A program made the position numbers and the translations under genes. The notes beneath the pieces are model-generated. The model did not search any database. It was not told the DNA's origin and saw nothing but the letters and a program-made list of their open reading frames with translations. 64,000 bases of DNA from Astrocystis sublimbata (lineage: Eukaryota > Ascomycota > Sordariomycetes > Xylariales > Xylariaceae), in contig JAJNNY010000021.1 of the NCBI GenBank assembly GCA_022453515.1, positions 496,001-560,000 on the forward strand. The letters are read 5' to 3'. Shown piece by piece: positions 1-11,160 of the stretch (its first letter is position 1; the number at the start of each line of letters is the position of its first letter).

Positions 1-1
1 G

Positions 2-313
2 GACTCGCAGCTCGTTATCTGCGAACGCATCGTACGGTTCTTCCGCCCCGGGCTGGATAGCGCTGATAAGCCGGCGTTGGTGTTTGGTCAGCACACGGGC
101 AGTATTGAGCCGGGAGAGAAGCGCATCGGAGATTTCAGAACCTTTCTGCATGACCAGACGACGTTTCAGTCGCTGTGGGACGAGGTTGGAAGAAGGACGG
201 GCACGAGCTGGAAGGCGAGCGTCCAGGTGGTAGGGACGGAAGCCCCCAAACCCAACGCCTGGAGCGAGGATGCGAGGATTATGCATTACACGGTGACTCG
301 GGAGCTTCGTTAA
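2..313 (+). CDS. SAM-dependent methyltransferase, C-terminal fragment (partial at window edge)
   Basis: The frame is open from the left edge and gives the last 103 residues of a protein ending at a TAA. The tail contains ICERIVRFFRPG, VFGQHTGSIEPGEK, SLWDEVGRRTGTSWK and a C-terminal HYTVTREL. This order (a glycine-bearing VxGxxxG strand, then a phenylalanine/tryptophan helix reading LWDEVGxxTGTxWK) is what I know from the ends of fungal class I methyltransferases of the trt5/AusD/AdrK type, which methylate carboxyl groups of meroterpenoid intermediates. The SAM-binding GxGxG motif would lie outside the window, so the assignment rests on the tail alone. If correct, the left edge may be the border of a secondary-metabolite cluster. 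Another small-molecule methyltransferase of the same fold is the main alternative. Confidence 0.6.
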   Translation, partial: DSQLVICERIVRFFRPGLDSADKPALVFGQHTGSIEPGEKRIGDFRTFLHDQTTFQSLWDEVGRRTGTSWKASVQVVGTEAPKPNAWSEDARIMHYTVTRELR

Positions 314-671
314 GTAGATTGCAGACATAGTTGTTTAAACAGCATGTAGTACGATGCCTAGATAGTAAATTCTTAAGAGATGGTGCTCTCTGTTGCTTAC
401 TTATCTAATGTGCCCCTTTGTTGATTTTCTAATCACTCAACAGGCACAGTAGTAGGGTTGGCTTGAATCATACATAGGGGGGAGCATGAGCCTCTACTCC
501 AGGCCTAGCCGTGTGCTTTCGTCGCCGTGAGCAGTCGTAGCCAAAGTTTAACGATGCCGCTGGCGGTCAGCAGAGGATCTGTAACGAGAAGAACAACTGG
601 ACGACAGAAAGTCAGATTACCCAATCTTTATATCATGCCAATAAGTAATTATCACTAGGCTTATCACGCAC
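314..671. other. Intergenic stretch with no gene seen
   Basis: Lies between the methyltransferase stop and the receptor relic. It may hold the methyltransferase 3' UTR and a decayed distal part of the receptor. A short open frame at 673-858 on the plus strand is arginine-rich and looks like chance. Confidence 0.4.
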
Positions 672-1094
672 CTTGCCGCCTAGTAGAAGGGCATCATCCA
701 GGACAACTAGCACGTGTCTCCCTGAACCACCTTTGATCGCTGCGCAAACTCAGCGTCGACAACAAGAAGATAGGAGCCGGCGACGTCGGCTAGGACGCGA
801 CTTACAATATCCGACAAGGATGCTTCCCCGACGGCGACCGGCTGAGCGCAAAGTGTAAGTAACTTCCACGTCTGATTATCAGGTATCTATACGGATTGGA
901 TATCTCGGACTCAACAAAGCTACCAGAATAAGCCAGTCATTAGTAGCGAGTTTGGCGCTGGCCATGGAGCGGCATTTGAAGCGGAGGGCCACGGCCACGA
1001 TGGCCGACAAGCCCAGCACGGTCACGGCCGAGATGATCGAGGCCGCTTTGCGTTCATAGGCGTTGGGCGGGAGCGACTCGCCGTCGCTAGACAT
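672..1094 (-). pseudogene. PTH11-like (rhodopsin-domain) integral membrane receptor, degraded fragment
   Basis: The minus strand from the ATG at 1094 reads 57 residues with one hydrophobic helix (SIISAVTVLGLSAIVAVAL), then a basic RFKCRS and a DWLIL motif. This is the usual start of fungal rhodopsin-domain/PTH11-like receptors, where helix 1 is followed by LRxxxR and DDWLIL. A possible donor follows at 923. Further down, about 745-672, a second stretch reads AAIKGGSGRHVLVVLDD followed by GGK, which recalls the GxGRH segment after helix 2. Stops interrupt the frame between and after these blocks, and the remaining helices are not recognisable. I infer a decayed gene, but a real gene with several short introns cannot be excluded. 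Confidence 0.45.
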
Positions 1095-1320
1095 TTTGAA
1101 CGAAGTCGAGTATTCAACGTGGTCGAGTAGCGTAGTTGGTCTCAATAAATTAGGTAAGTCGATTGGGGCATCACGAACTGAATCGAAACCCCATTGAAGC
1201 CAAGCTCACCAAGTGGTTGTCTATGCTCTCCTAAGCCACTACCAGTACTGACTGGCATATCCAGTTATTATACGGCATGCAAGAAGGGGCCAAGAAGAAA
1301 CGAACGAGTTTGGGTTTCGA

Positions 1321-1355
1321 ACAGGTCACAAGGATGATAATGGTTAGCCCCTTGC
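1321..1355 (+). repeat. Left terminal inverted repeat of the MITE
   Basis: 35 bases, complementary to 1784-1818 with a single G/A difference. Confidence 0.8.
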
Positions 1356-1783
1356 CTTAATATTTTTTCTTGCTCAGAATGGTATTACGACTGTAGATGT
1401 GTATATTCCCTAATAGCTTGTATGTGAAGTTACATTACTACCGTCTTAGCATACTTGCCACAACACTAATACTCCGTAAAGCCTTAGATCTACTACGTAA
1501 ACTCTACTACGGCTCTACATAGTAGAAGTAAAAGGGCTTTATTGATAGCGGCTCGTAGTATGTTCAACGGGACAACTTTTAAATAGTATATATAGCTTTA
1601 GTAAAACAATCGCTTCAAATCTCTAAGTATGTAATAAAAAAACAATTACGATAAGCTTGATAGCTTTATTTTTATATAGGTAGAAGGGCAGCGAGGTGGG
1701 TGGCAAGTATCTTCCCATACAAATTAGGTGTACGAGTACAGATATTCAGGTCCATTTCTATTCTAGTCAAAAAGTCTACTGTT

Positions 1784-1818
1784 GCAAGGGGCTAACTATT
1801 ATCATCCTTGTGACCTGT
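1784..1818 (-). repeat. Right terminal inverted repeat of the MITE
   Basis: 35 bases, mirror copy of 1321-1355. Confidence 0.8.
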
Positions 1819-3538
1819 ACATACCCTCTGGGGCGACATGGGCTCTGACATAGGGTTGGGTTGTGAATCTTACTCATCTCGCTCATGGCTGGCGGCGCCC
1901 ATGTATTGAGAATCGAGACTATCATTGAAGAGCGCGAAATGTATCCATACTATATTTAGCGCGGCAGGGAGACTGGCGAATAGAAACACCTAAGCTCTCA
2001 GCCCCCACTCTCTGTCTAATAATAGGAAGAACATTATGAAGACCATTAATAGCTATGGTTGTATTTCTACGTCAAGTACGTAGTATCAACTCTGAGGCAA
2101 AGTAAGATGCAGCTCAGCAGGGTAGGGTAGATGGCCAACCAAAACAAAAACACCCTTCATGCCTTACAAGGCAACACCGCCGCGCTCTTGCTGTCTCTCT
2201 TTGTGCTTTTCCCCAACGCCATTCATATTCACTTGGTCAATGAAGGTATAATACTCAATGCCCTGAATATTTCGGCACAAAAAATGCACACTGCCCTATT
2301 GGTGAAACCTTTGTCTTGCCATGTCGCAGCTAGCTGTAGTAGCATTGATTACATGCACATACGGCTCCTTGCGAGCAGTTTGGGGCCACAAGGTCGATAT
2401 CGAATTATCACTGCAGGCGCATTGGCTTTATGACTGACTGATGACTCCAGTCGTTTGATATCATCTCCAACGCTTTTTACAGTGTGGTTGACATACCTAC
2501 CAACACAAAGACAATTCCCACGAGCGCTGATTGTTTTTCCGTAAGGGCTCCGTGAGTCCATAAGCATTGCCGGACTCGCATGACTCTGTGGATGGTTTCT
2601 GTGGCTTGTCTGTTGGTCTTGCTTGCACGTCGTTCGGTGAACTTGGGAGCTGTTGACGCTGAGCCTACATTCTAAAAGATTCAGAAGGTGATCTGTTCGG
2701 TTCGCCAGGTCTCCGAGACGCTCCACCAATGTCAGGATTGCGGGCATTGCCACAATGCCCATCAATCCTTGGGTCCATCTCAATCAAGGTATTTATAGGC
2801 AAGGGAGAAATGGGGGGTTTCTTGAATCCTAGTAGAATAGACCAGCAGAATAGGTAGAGGCGGCCAGAGTAGCCTGTAGCCTGGCTAGGTTGGACCTAGC
2901 CTGGGCCAGCCAGACCCCAGAGTAGGCCAAATGGCCAAGGAGCTAGAGGTCACTAGCCAAAGCACGCGCCGGTTCAACCGCCATGGCCAATTGTCATGTT
3001 GTTTCAAGCTATCGTGGTACCTATCCCCTGATTCCCATCCGCCTTACACACTCGGTGCAGGTCATAGGTCATATGCAGGGCTAGCCTCCGGCGTCTATTA
3101 AGTACCGCACATAGCTCCGATAATAGCTAACCTAGGGAGTGCCAGGTGCCTGTGCGTATGGATGGATGGATGTACTGTAGGTAGTTGTTTGTTTGTTGAG
3201 AAATATATGCGGCAGCCATCGCGTTTGATCCCTTTCATTCCCTCATCCGTCCTCTCTTTCTCGCGTCGTCCAAGGTTCTAAGTTGTCGTGCCCAATACCG
3301 CCACCGGACCAGCGTGCCAGGGTCGCCAGGGTCCCCAAGCTGGCTTCCTGTCTGCCTATCGTTTCCCAATTCAAAGGGCTTGGCAACCTCGAAACTCCCA
3401 ACACCCCGCCATCACCACCTTTCACCATCACCATACTTACTACTGCCACAACCCCCGATATTGACCTCTGCTGCTCGAGCTTGATTCCACGCCGCCACAG
3501 CTACTCGTATAACCCACACATCCATCCAGATTCTAACA
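1819..3538. other. Intergenic region and upstream region of the eIF4E gene
   Basis: Short open frames near 2131-2433 (+) and 2349-2783 (-) show no family signature and overlap each other. The last few hundred bases hold GATG tandem units near 3160 and pyrimidine-rich stretches before the eIF4E start, as is common in fungal promoters. Confidence 0.4.
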
Positions 3539-4625
3539 ATGGCTGCACGACCGAGTCTGTTCACCAGAGGTCTCTCCTCCCTCTCCCAGAGCAGCGACCC
3601 CAACTCCCCCAGCGTCAGCTCGCCCGCCGAGCAACGAGACGATGCGAAGCGGAACTTCCTCAAGACCATGCGTCCCCTGCCCACCCAGCATTACTGGAAT
3701 GTCTGGTTTGACAGGTAAGACTGAATGAAGCCCCGAGTCCCCAGTCCAGTCCCTAGTCCAGCCCTCATATCATGTGGCAACCCAACTCTCCTCCTTCTTG
3801 AGCACAAACAATGCAACGAGTTGGATCAGAAGAAACACACTCGGTCTACTCGCTAACTTGATCCCTCTTCTTCCTCCGCCGCATCAGGCCCTCAAAAGAC
3901 CAGAAAGCCGACGACAGCAATTACCAGGCCTCGCTGGAGCAGCTCGGCACCCAGATCGAGTCCGTCCAGGACTTCTGGCGGTACAGCAACAACACGCCCA
4001 CGGACCAGATCAAGATGCGCGAGTCCCTGTACCTCTTCAAGAGCGGCTTCAAGCCCATCTGGGAAGACCGCCGGAACGTCCAGGGCGGTAGTTGGACCTT
4101 CCGCGTGAACAAGTCCATCGGCCCGGACTTCTGGACCCGCGTCCAGGTCCTGGCCATCGGCGAGACCCTGCAGGAGGCGCTGGCCGAAGGTAAGAGGAAT
4201 TTTGCGAATTTTCATTCAAATCAATGTTGACACCCAGTCATGATGGCGACGGAAGCAAGCAAGCAAGCAAAGACAGGAACTAACCTCGTGGGTGTGTGAT
4301 GTGTGTAGGTGATCAGATCTGTGGCGTGGGCCTCTCGGTGCGGTTCAACTCGCACCTCATCTCCATCTGGCACCGCGACGCCTCGAAACAGGCCTCCATC
4401 GACGGCATGCTGCAGGTCGTGCTGAACGAGCTGCCCGCCGAGTTGACGCCGAAGCCGGACAACTACTTCTACAAGAAGCACTCGGACCACGCCGGCTTCA
4501 AGGCGCCTCCCGAGCTCCAGGCCGTGCTCGATTCCCAGAAACGGGCACAGGAGGCGGCCGCGGCGAAGGAGAAGGAGGCAGGCGACAAGGAGAAAGCTGT
4601 TGATGAAGAGGCCAAAGCTGAATAA
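3539..4625 (+). CDS. eIF4E-family mRNA cap-binding protein (4EHP/class II-like)
   Basis: Three exons (3539-3714, 3888-4189, 4309-4625) join in phase to 264 residues. The protein should bind the 7-methylguanosine cap of mRNA. The fold is clear: HYWNVWFD (W53, W56), VQDFWRY, LFKSGFKPIWED (cap-stacking W117 and E118), GGSWTFR and GDQICGVGLSVRF. The position equal to human Trp56 is tyrosine (Y71 in SNYQASL), as in class II proteins (4EHP/nCBP), while the Trp43 equivalent is kept. A 50-residue serine-rich head and a charged Lys/Glu/Ala tail flank the core. The ATG at 3539 directly heads the conserved part. Class II members in other organisms act in regulated or repressed translation, so its role may differ from the main eIF4E. 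Confidence 0.9.
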
Positions 4626-5962
4626 GAGAGAGGATTCCGTTATAGCGTTGTAGCGAAAGGTTGGTTGTCCAGAAGGCTTAGAGACAGACTCCCTAGAGAC
4701 TAGACTGACTCACTCTACCTATTTGATGGGTGCGTGTGTGTGTGCACGGGAATGACTCGCTCCGAAAGCCGGGGTCTACTTTTCCCAAACACTCGTTTCT
4801 GGTTTTCTTGTCACTTGCGGAAAGACAGGTTTGCATACAAGGCGTTAGCAAAGGGCGATTTGCGATATACAATTCACAACCTGAATACTTTCTTCGGGGA
4901 GAGAAATGGCAATGGATTTTCAATCTCATCATTGTGTTGCTGTTGACATGGAAGTGATTATATTTACGAAATTCACGACACGGGCGCATGTATCGATTGA
5001 ACTCATGTTGTAAGAAATCCCACATACCTCAAGCAGCATCTCCAGGTCCAGGGTATAAGGATGCGAGAAAAGTGAGAGGGTGAGCTGCATGGCCTCAAAG
5101 CGCCAAGCAAGATGAAATTATCCGAGCCTGCATTATATTCCCTCTGAAGGAAGGCCTAGACGTCTCAAGGCACGCCTCTGATATGAGAATACATATCTCA
5201 ACCATCCTTAAATCCAAATGGCTTGATTTGTTCGTGAACTGTCTGTTAAAGGGGTGTAACATGATACGAAAAAAAGACGTGTACCATTTTCAAGCAATGC
5301 TAGCAGGTAGGTAACCAAAAGCAACCGTCCGAGTTTCTAAACACGTCATGATGAGATAGATCAGTTGATCGATTTTTTCCTATTGTTGCAAGTCGCAGGT
5401 TTGCTGCTGTTGTATTCGACTCATTTCCTATAAAGTCGAACATGATATAGATATAGTATGCTGTATATACCTATCACAAGAGCAGTGCCATTGATCCTGC
5501 AGATTCACGCAAATGATATCAGCAGGGCATAGTCTAACCTTGTTTTATCTAAGGGTGGGACTATGAGACTGCTATGATCGGCGAGAGGTCTGCACCTAGC
5601 TCAGAGCTTGTCATGAGCTCTCTCTCCCCTCATGTGTGTTCTTATATCATTTCCCGACTTGACGACCCGGATTGAATCACCGAGGTGCACTGAATGCTGA
5701 TACTTTCTCCCTCGTACGAATGTCTCGCAAGCCTCAGCCCTGCTAAACAATCTTATACGAATTCAAATCGTGCGCGATGTAAGTCTGACTTATGTTTTTT
5801 TGTCAAAATAGCCACCGACCCAACGCCAGCCTGTCTTAAGGGTATCATTCCCCATATAACGTGGGAGCTGTCATCGCTTTATCGTTCCTTCAGTCTTGCT
5901 TCATCCACCACTCGCCCTTGAAGGTTTCCTTGCGAGGTGCCTTACCTAACCCCCTCTGCCTC
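4626..5962. other. Convergent intergenic region
   Basis: Holds the 3' ends of the eIF4E gene and the EF-hand gene, which point at each other. Open frames here are short and show no family signature. Confidence 0.5.
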
Positions 5963-6962
5963 TCACTTCCAAGCGCCAGCCCTCCGCATAACCTCCTCGA
6001 ACTCAGCCCTCGTGACGCCCCTCCCGATGCCCGCGCCGCCGTTCGCCTCGAGGACCATGTCGCGCAGCAGCGCCTCGTCGACGTCTTGCTTGAGCGTCAT
6101 GGCGATGCGCTTGAGGTGCGCGAGGGTGAGGACCTCGGCCTCGGCGCCGCCGACGGCTCCTCCGCCACTGCGCCCGGTCCCTATCCCGGCGCCGGTGAAG
6201 AGCCGGAAGGCCTCGTCGACCTCGGCCTCGTCCGGCCCGTCGCCTTCGTTGCGCGCGTGCAGCTTGAGCGCGCAGATGGCGAGGAAGGGCTCGTACGGCG
6301 CGTGCCCGTCCTCGTCGGGGTCCATGATGGATAGGAATTCTTTCAGCTCGGCCTTCGAGGGCGGGAGGCCGAGGGCTCTGCGGTGGCGTGATGGGACGTT
6401 AGTTTTCTTTACGTGCTTATTTACTTACTTACTCGGTGCGCGAGTGATGTTTGTCACGTAAATGAGTCAATCCGCTTGCAGAGTAGGTATGATTGATCAC
6501 GTGGTGGGTGAGCATTTGATGAGTAAATAGGTACGTATTCAGGTCTGTGATGAAATATAATATACTCAAACACCGACGGAGAAAGCATCCATTGAAGAGA
6601 AAGAGGAGGTGAGATGAACTGGACGGGGAAAAAAAAAGGGTCTGATGAAAAGGATAGGCACATACACCATAGCCCGCCGAACGTCCTTGGTCGGTATGAC
6701 GCCCTCTTTCTCGCCTTCCATGGGCTCGGAGAACAGCGCGAAGGCCTCCTTGATCTCGCTCTCCTCGCGGGCCGAGATGTTGTGTTCTTTGGCCAGCTTC
6801 GACTGCCGCTCCTTGGGTGCCGCGACAGCGTCCTTGGCTGCTGCTGCGCCAGATGGTGCTTTACGCTTCGGTGGCTAACGGCGGCGCGGGACGCGCGGTG
6901 GTCGTTAGCTCCATGTACTGCAGAATTTCGAGGCAGTGTTTTGTATAGTCTTGACGTACCAT
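5963..6962 (-). CDS. Centrin/calmodulin-like EF-hand protein
   Basis: Three exons (6962-6960, 6874-6666, 6377-5963) give 208 residues. The first coding exon is only the ATG, followed at once by GTACGT; the acceptor TTAG then opens PPKRKAPSG. The middle carries EIKEAFALF, VIPTKDVRRAMVALGLPPS and FLSIMDPDEDGHAPYEPFLA, and the C-terminal half carries DEAFRLF, LTLAHLKRIAMTLKQDVDE and LLRDMVLEAN. This is the centrin/Cdc31 layout of four EF-hands, but only the DPDEDG loop looks able to bind calcium; loops 1, 3 and 4 are degenerate (glycine-rich in loop 3). Centrins work at spindle pole bodies and in mRNA-export complexes. The exact orthologue is unsure. Confidence 0.75.
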
Positions 6963-7830
6963 TGTGACTTTAGATCGAACGAGAAGTTATCGGGTTCATC
7001 AGGTGTAGTATGATGTGTTTGAGCTGTGGTGTCTGAGCTGTGATGCCCAACGACTCAAACAATGATGCATTCCATAACTGTGAGCTGGATGGCTTAAGTT
7101 TAGATGTACGGTAAAATGTGGGGCTGTCACTATACCTATCCCGCTGACGCAACCTCCCATCTCCTTTTAGAGGGCACAGACATTGAGCTGAGCTTGCACT
7201 TGCGATGTTGATGACATGCAAGCTTGGCATTTTCAAACTGCCTTAATCGCGAGTCACTAATATGGTAAGAAATTTATTGTAGGTATATTTTATTGTTGGT
7301 TTCAAGGTTGTTGCCATCACACATTGCCCCTAGTTGCTGCCTATAGGACATATGTTTCAAACGACTTCTTGAAGTAATTTCAAGCTTCCAAGTTGGATCA
7401 TTATTGATGAGTCCACAATGAGTATGTGAAGTCCCCGCTGTTATTTGAACACACTTTATGTTCGACCAACGTGTTGGGATCTCGTTTGTGAGTAGGTCAT
7501 TCTCAGTTTTGTGTGACAATCGCCCTGTTAGCGGGTGAGTAAAAGATACCTCCTGAGGGCGCATATAGGGACGCTCTTACCTCATCAGAGGCAGGTAGAA
7601 TCCCCGCGTGACTTATCTGGCGAATATCATGCGATTTGCTTAGATATTAACAACAAAGCAGTTGCCTCGTAACAAACATGCCTGTCAGTCGATTTCGAGC
7701 CGTCCAGTTCCAGTCGGTCTCAATCCTAGACGTACACAGCTGGGTGGCGTACAACAAATGTAGGAGAGATAGTGGGTAGCCAGCCCACTGCGCCACGCGT
7801 AGTTGTTACCGTATCATTCCCCTTCACTCC
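6963..7830. other. Intergenic region, no gene seen
   Basis: Upstream region of the EF-hand gene and downstream region of the Zn2Cys6 gene. Minus-strand open frames at 6970-7236 and 7274-7564 have no recognisable motif. Confidence 0.45.
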
Positions 7831-9404
7831 TCACGTCGTGGGAGATTGCCAATGCTGCCGTTCCCAGTCTCGCTGCTTGAACTTGGAGAACAGCCCATCC
7901 AGCTTGCAGCTCCATTCGACGGGCAAGTGCTTGTAGATACATCGTATTTGCCACTCCCCAGCTCGTCCAAACAGCCAGACGTCCTCATAGTCTATCCACA
8001 GGGCCATGAAATGGGCCAAAATAACAAGCGCTCGGGGGCGTCTCTGCTCGATGAACTTGCTAAACTCGATGGGCACCCAGACAGCAAAGCCGCCTAACCG
8101 CCGGGAGATGGCTACGCGCTCTTCTTTTGCATCTATTGCCCTATGGACACTGCACGTGTAGGCCAATGCCTTTTCATATACAGACCGCACGCCTTCCTCG
8201 TTCAGCTCCTGATCGGTCTGTGCTTCGATGGAGCTTGGATGAGAAGGGTGATCGAGGAGCCAATCTAGCGCGGAATGGTCGGACAATATCGTCTGAGTGG
8301 GATCGCGTAGGCTTGGCGGGCTTTCGGCGTACTTGCCGATGATGCTTTGGTGCTCCGCCTTGAGCTCGCTTCTCGCCTTGTGGAAAACGCCACCGGCACC
8401 ATAACCCATATAGAGCCACTGCAGAGGCGGCTCCCACGGATCGACAGAAAGGGTCTGAACGAGGGCCAAAGAATGCGTGAGGATGCGAAGCGCCGTGAAA
8501 CAGATGTAGTCGAGGAGCTTGGGGTTCGCCCTGGGAATTTCTGCAATATCATGCCGTTGTTCTCTGCTACACATGAGCTGGTATGTCTGCTGTAACTTGA
8601 GAAGTTCTTCGCGTTCGTTCTTGTCGGTACTCGTTGTCCACATATGAAGCGCTGAATGAGCGAGCTCGATATAGAGGAGACTGTACCGTGCTTCCTTCTG
8701 CGCAAAGGAAAAAGCCATGTCGGGCACCTCCTCAGTCCACATTCGTCGGCTCGATTCGCCAAGGGGCTTTGCGAAGGGCTCCGTCATGCGGATTTGGCTA
8801 TTGTGCATCAATCGCAGCTCCCATAGTCTCCGCTCAGGGCCATCCGGAAATTCAACATCATCCTCGGTCTCATCAACATGAGTGGTCGGGTGGGATTCGC
8901 TGGGGGAAGGGTAGAAGCGGGAGTTGTGCGGCGACACAACTGACGCGGCCTCGCCCACTTGAAAATTTGAAGGGGTACTTGAAGGTGCATACTCGCTCCT
9001 GTGGGCGGTTGCCTCTGGTGTTGTCCTGGTAGAAGATATGGTATGTGCAAGCGGTGTTCTCCCAGGCTGGATGATCAGAGTGGACTTCCCGCTTGCCAAG
9101 GCGGGCGATTGCGTCGGGTAGACGCATTCCACAAAGTGTCTGGAACAGCTACTGCAGCTCGGACGCAGCTCATCGCACTATTTTGAGCTTTGTGTTAGCC
9201 CAAGTTGACTGATCGACTCCGTCACGCGGTGTCTTTTTGCTTATACACACAAAGTATCAGAGATACTGTCACGGAGACCCAAGTCACAAGTTGATTGATT
9301 ACCTTGACTCTACGCTGCTTGCATCGTAGACAGCCCATCCGCGATTTCTTATGATATAGGCGAGGACCGCGCGGTCGGGACTCGTGAGTGTCGGCGCCGT
9401 CCAT
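7831..9404 (-). CDS. Zn(II)2Cys6 transcription factor, UPC2-like architecture
   Basis: Two exons (9404-9303 and 9177-7831) give 482 residues. The intron falls inside the zinc cluster. The spliced domain reads C25-x2-C28-x6-C35-x6-C42-x2-C45-x6-C52, the perfect binuclear cluster that binds DNA. A serine/threonine-rich linker follows, then an all-helical regulatory region starting with RRLWELRLMHNSQIRM and ALHMW. This resembles the UPC2/ECM22 sterol-uptake class, where the C-terminal domain senses a ligand; that functional link is inference. The ATG at 9404 is the first methionine in frame; an upstream GTG extension is not used. No target gene is evident nearby. Confidence 0.88.
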
Positions 9405-9455
9405 CCTCGGCCTCAGTGGCACGAAGCCTTTGCCAGATCCGATGTGCGTACGTGC

Positions 9456-9473
9456 GTGTGTGTGTGTGTGTGT
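9456..9473 (+). repeat. (GT)9 microsatellite
   Basis: Nine GT units just upstream of the Zn2Cys6 gene. Confidence 0.8.
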
Positions 9474-11160
9474 TAGCCGGCCTACCAGTCAATAACAAGC
9501 GTGCTCTGGCAATGCCCGATGACCGTTGGGTAGGAGTAAGTGAGACAGTAGGGAACGGAAGAAGTGAAAATATTAATGCTAATCAATGCCACAACGGATT
9601 TCCCCCTGTGAACTGAACTGAATGAGAAACTGTATGAGAGTCACTCGTTGAATGGTCGATGTACGCCATTCCAAATGAATCGCTCTCTGGCAACGTCTAA
9701 GCAGCAGAAGTCCTTGGTGAGACGCTGACATAGCCACACGGCTTTCCCATTGTCGCGAAATGTAGGACTACATATCCTAGTACCGTTGGAGGTACTTAGC
9801 CATGGCTCGCCATGGGTGGTGGCCCACAGCATCTACGTATGTCCTGTGGCTGGTTAATAAGTTTGTTGGCGTAATTTGTGGCTTTGCATGCCGCTGACCA
9901 TTCGAGCCATTGTGAACTATTTCCAAGGTTTCCTCTAAGTTGAAGTAGAAAGAAAGGGTTGAAACATCATTTGGCAGCTTCGTCGTACCACTTCATAGGT
10001 GTGACTGAACCATGATGAGCTGGCCGCAAAAGCAACGCAACTAAGTAGCTAAAGTTCAGGCCTAACCAGAAGGTCATGTTTTGACTTCCTAGGTATATCG
10101 ATAGCTATGTAGATGGGAGCCCTACAATAAATAAGGTTGGTTGCAAAGTAGGTACATAAGCTGTTTTACAACATTGGGCGTAGGGGGCGACAGCGACGGT
10201 GACAGAGGCATCAGTGTCAACCTTACGCTGTCTCGGCATCTCAGTTCTGTAGCACTCATTTGCGAGGACATTGCTTATTCCGGTATCAGGGTAGAACAGA
10301 TCCCAATCTTCAAAGTTACAGTTCTAGACTCTTGATCCTTCTAGAACTCTATCGCATCTCAGTGTACTCAATTGCGAAGCACGCGGATTTAATCGGCATC
10401 GAATTGCTCGTCGTTGCGATAGGTAGCAGCTGAGGACCTCAGGCGGTGGGTTACAGTGCACCTGCGCATGCTACTAAGGTAGTATAGATCCTAATTATAG
10501 GCCATACGTATAGTAGACAAGATGGGGCCTGGGTCCTGCATGTGGGGGCTGGTGCAGGCTGGACCTGGACCTACCTCCTACTTGCGTACGCTGGTCCGCT
10601 GGCCCGCTGGCTGTAGGTACTGTACCTGCGTGCAGTGACTGCAGTGCGTGGGGATGCCTACCCGTGCCGCCCGCAGGCAAGGCAAGACATGTGTCGCGGC
10701 ATCGCCCGCGCAGATACTGGACATACTATGTAGATGCTTACGCCGAACTTGTTTGGGATTGAAACACAGACCAAGCCCCTTGAAGATCACAACCTGCCAC
10801 TGTCGTCGCCGACTATCCGATTGACAAATTGACAGAACCTCCTCGCCTCCCGCCCCTTCTGGGAATTTGCAGACACCCGTGGATGGCTGCAGCACACGCA
10901 TACGCACATCATCCATACATCATCCCATACCGCTACGAACCGCGAAGACCGCCTGCATCTGCTTATCTACCAACTTATTCTGGGGTACCTGCCTACACAC
11001 TCACCTTAATTGCTGGCCACTCTCCGTCCGGGACTCCGTTGCGACAGGATGCAGATTTTCACATTCGGCCGCTGATACTTCCATCCTTCTTTTTTCTCCT
11101 TTTCTTTCCTCTTCCTCTTCCTCTTCCTGACCCTCGTTCCCTCGGGGCTATGTGAGCACC
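9474..11160. other. Long intergenic region and MID1 promoter
   Basis: No supported gene. A strongly pyrimidine-rich tract (repeated CTTCCT) at about 11080-11125 lies directly before the MID1 start and is probably its core promoter/5' UTR. Confidence 0.45.

Larger units (their letters stand above)
1321..1818. mobile_element. MITE-like non-autonomous DNA transposon with 35-bp terminal inverted repeats
   Basis: The 35 bases at 1321-1355 and the reverse complement of 1784-1818 match at all but one position (ACAGGTCACAAGGATGATAA begins both). The 498-bp element is AT-rich, rich in TA steps and has no open frame, so it cannot encode its own transposase. The right flank begins TA if the ends are taken as CAGG...CCTG, and the left flank has AA, so a TA target duplication is possible but not intact. 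It sits upstream of the decayed receptor. It is probably a Tc1/mariner- or pogo-type MITE, but the superfamily is not settled. Confidence 0.75.

Noticed and set aside
1300..1330. tRNA T-arm-like GGGTTTCGAAC sequence
   Set aside because: No acceptor stem or anticodon arm can be folded around it; it is only the left flank of the MITE.
2349..2783. 144-codon minus-strand ORF
   Set aside because: No family signature, overlaps another frame at 2131-2433, and sits near the MITE; probably chance.
9429..9616. Plus-strand ORF across the (GT)9 tract
   Set aside because: Created by the dinucleotide repeat (alternating Val/Cys); no homology or start context.
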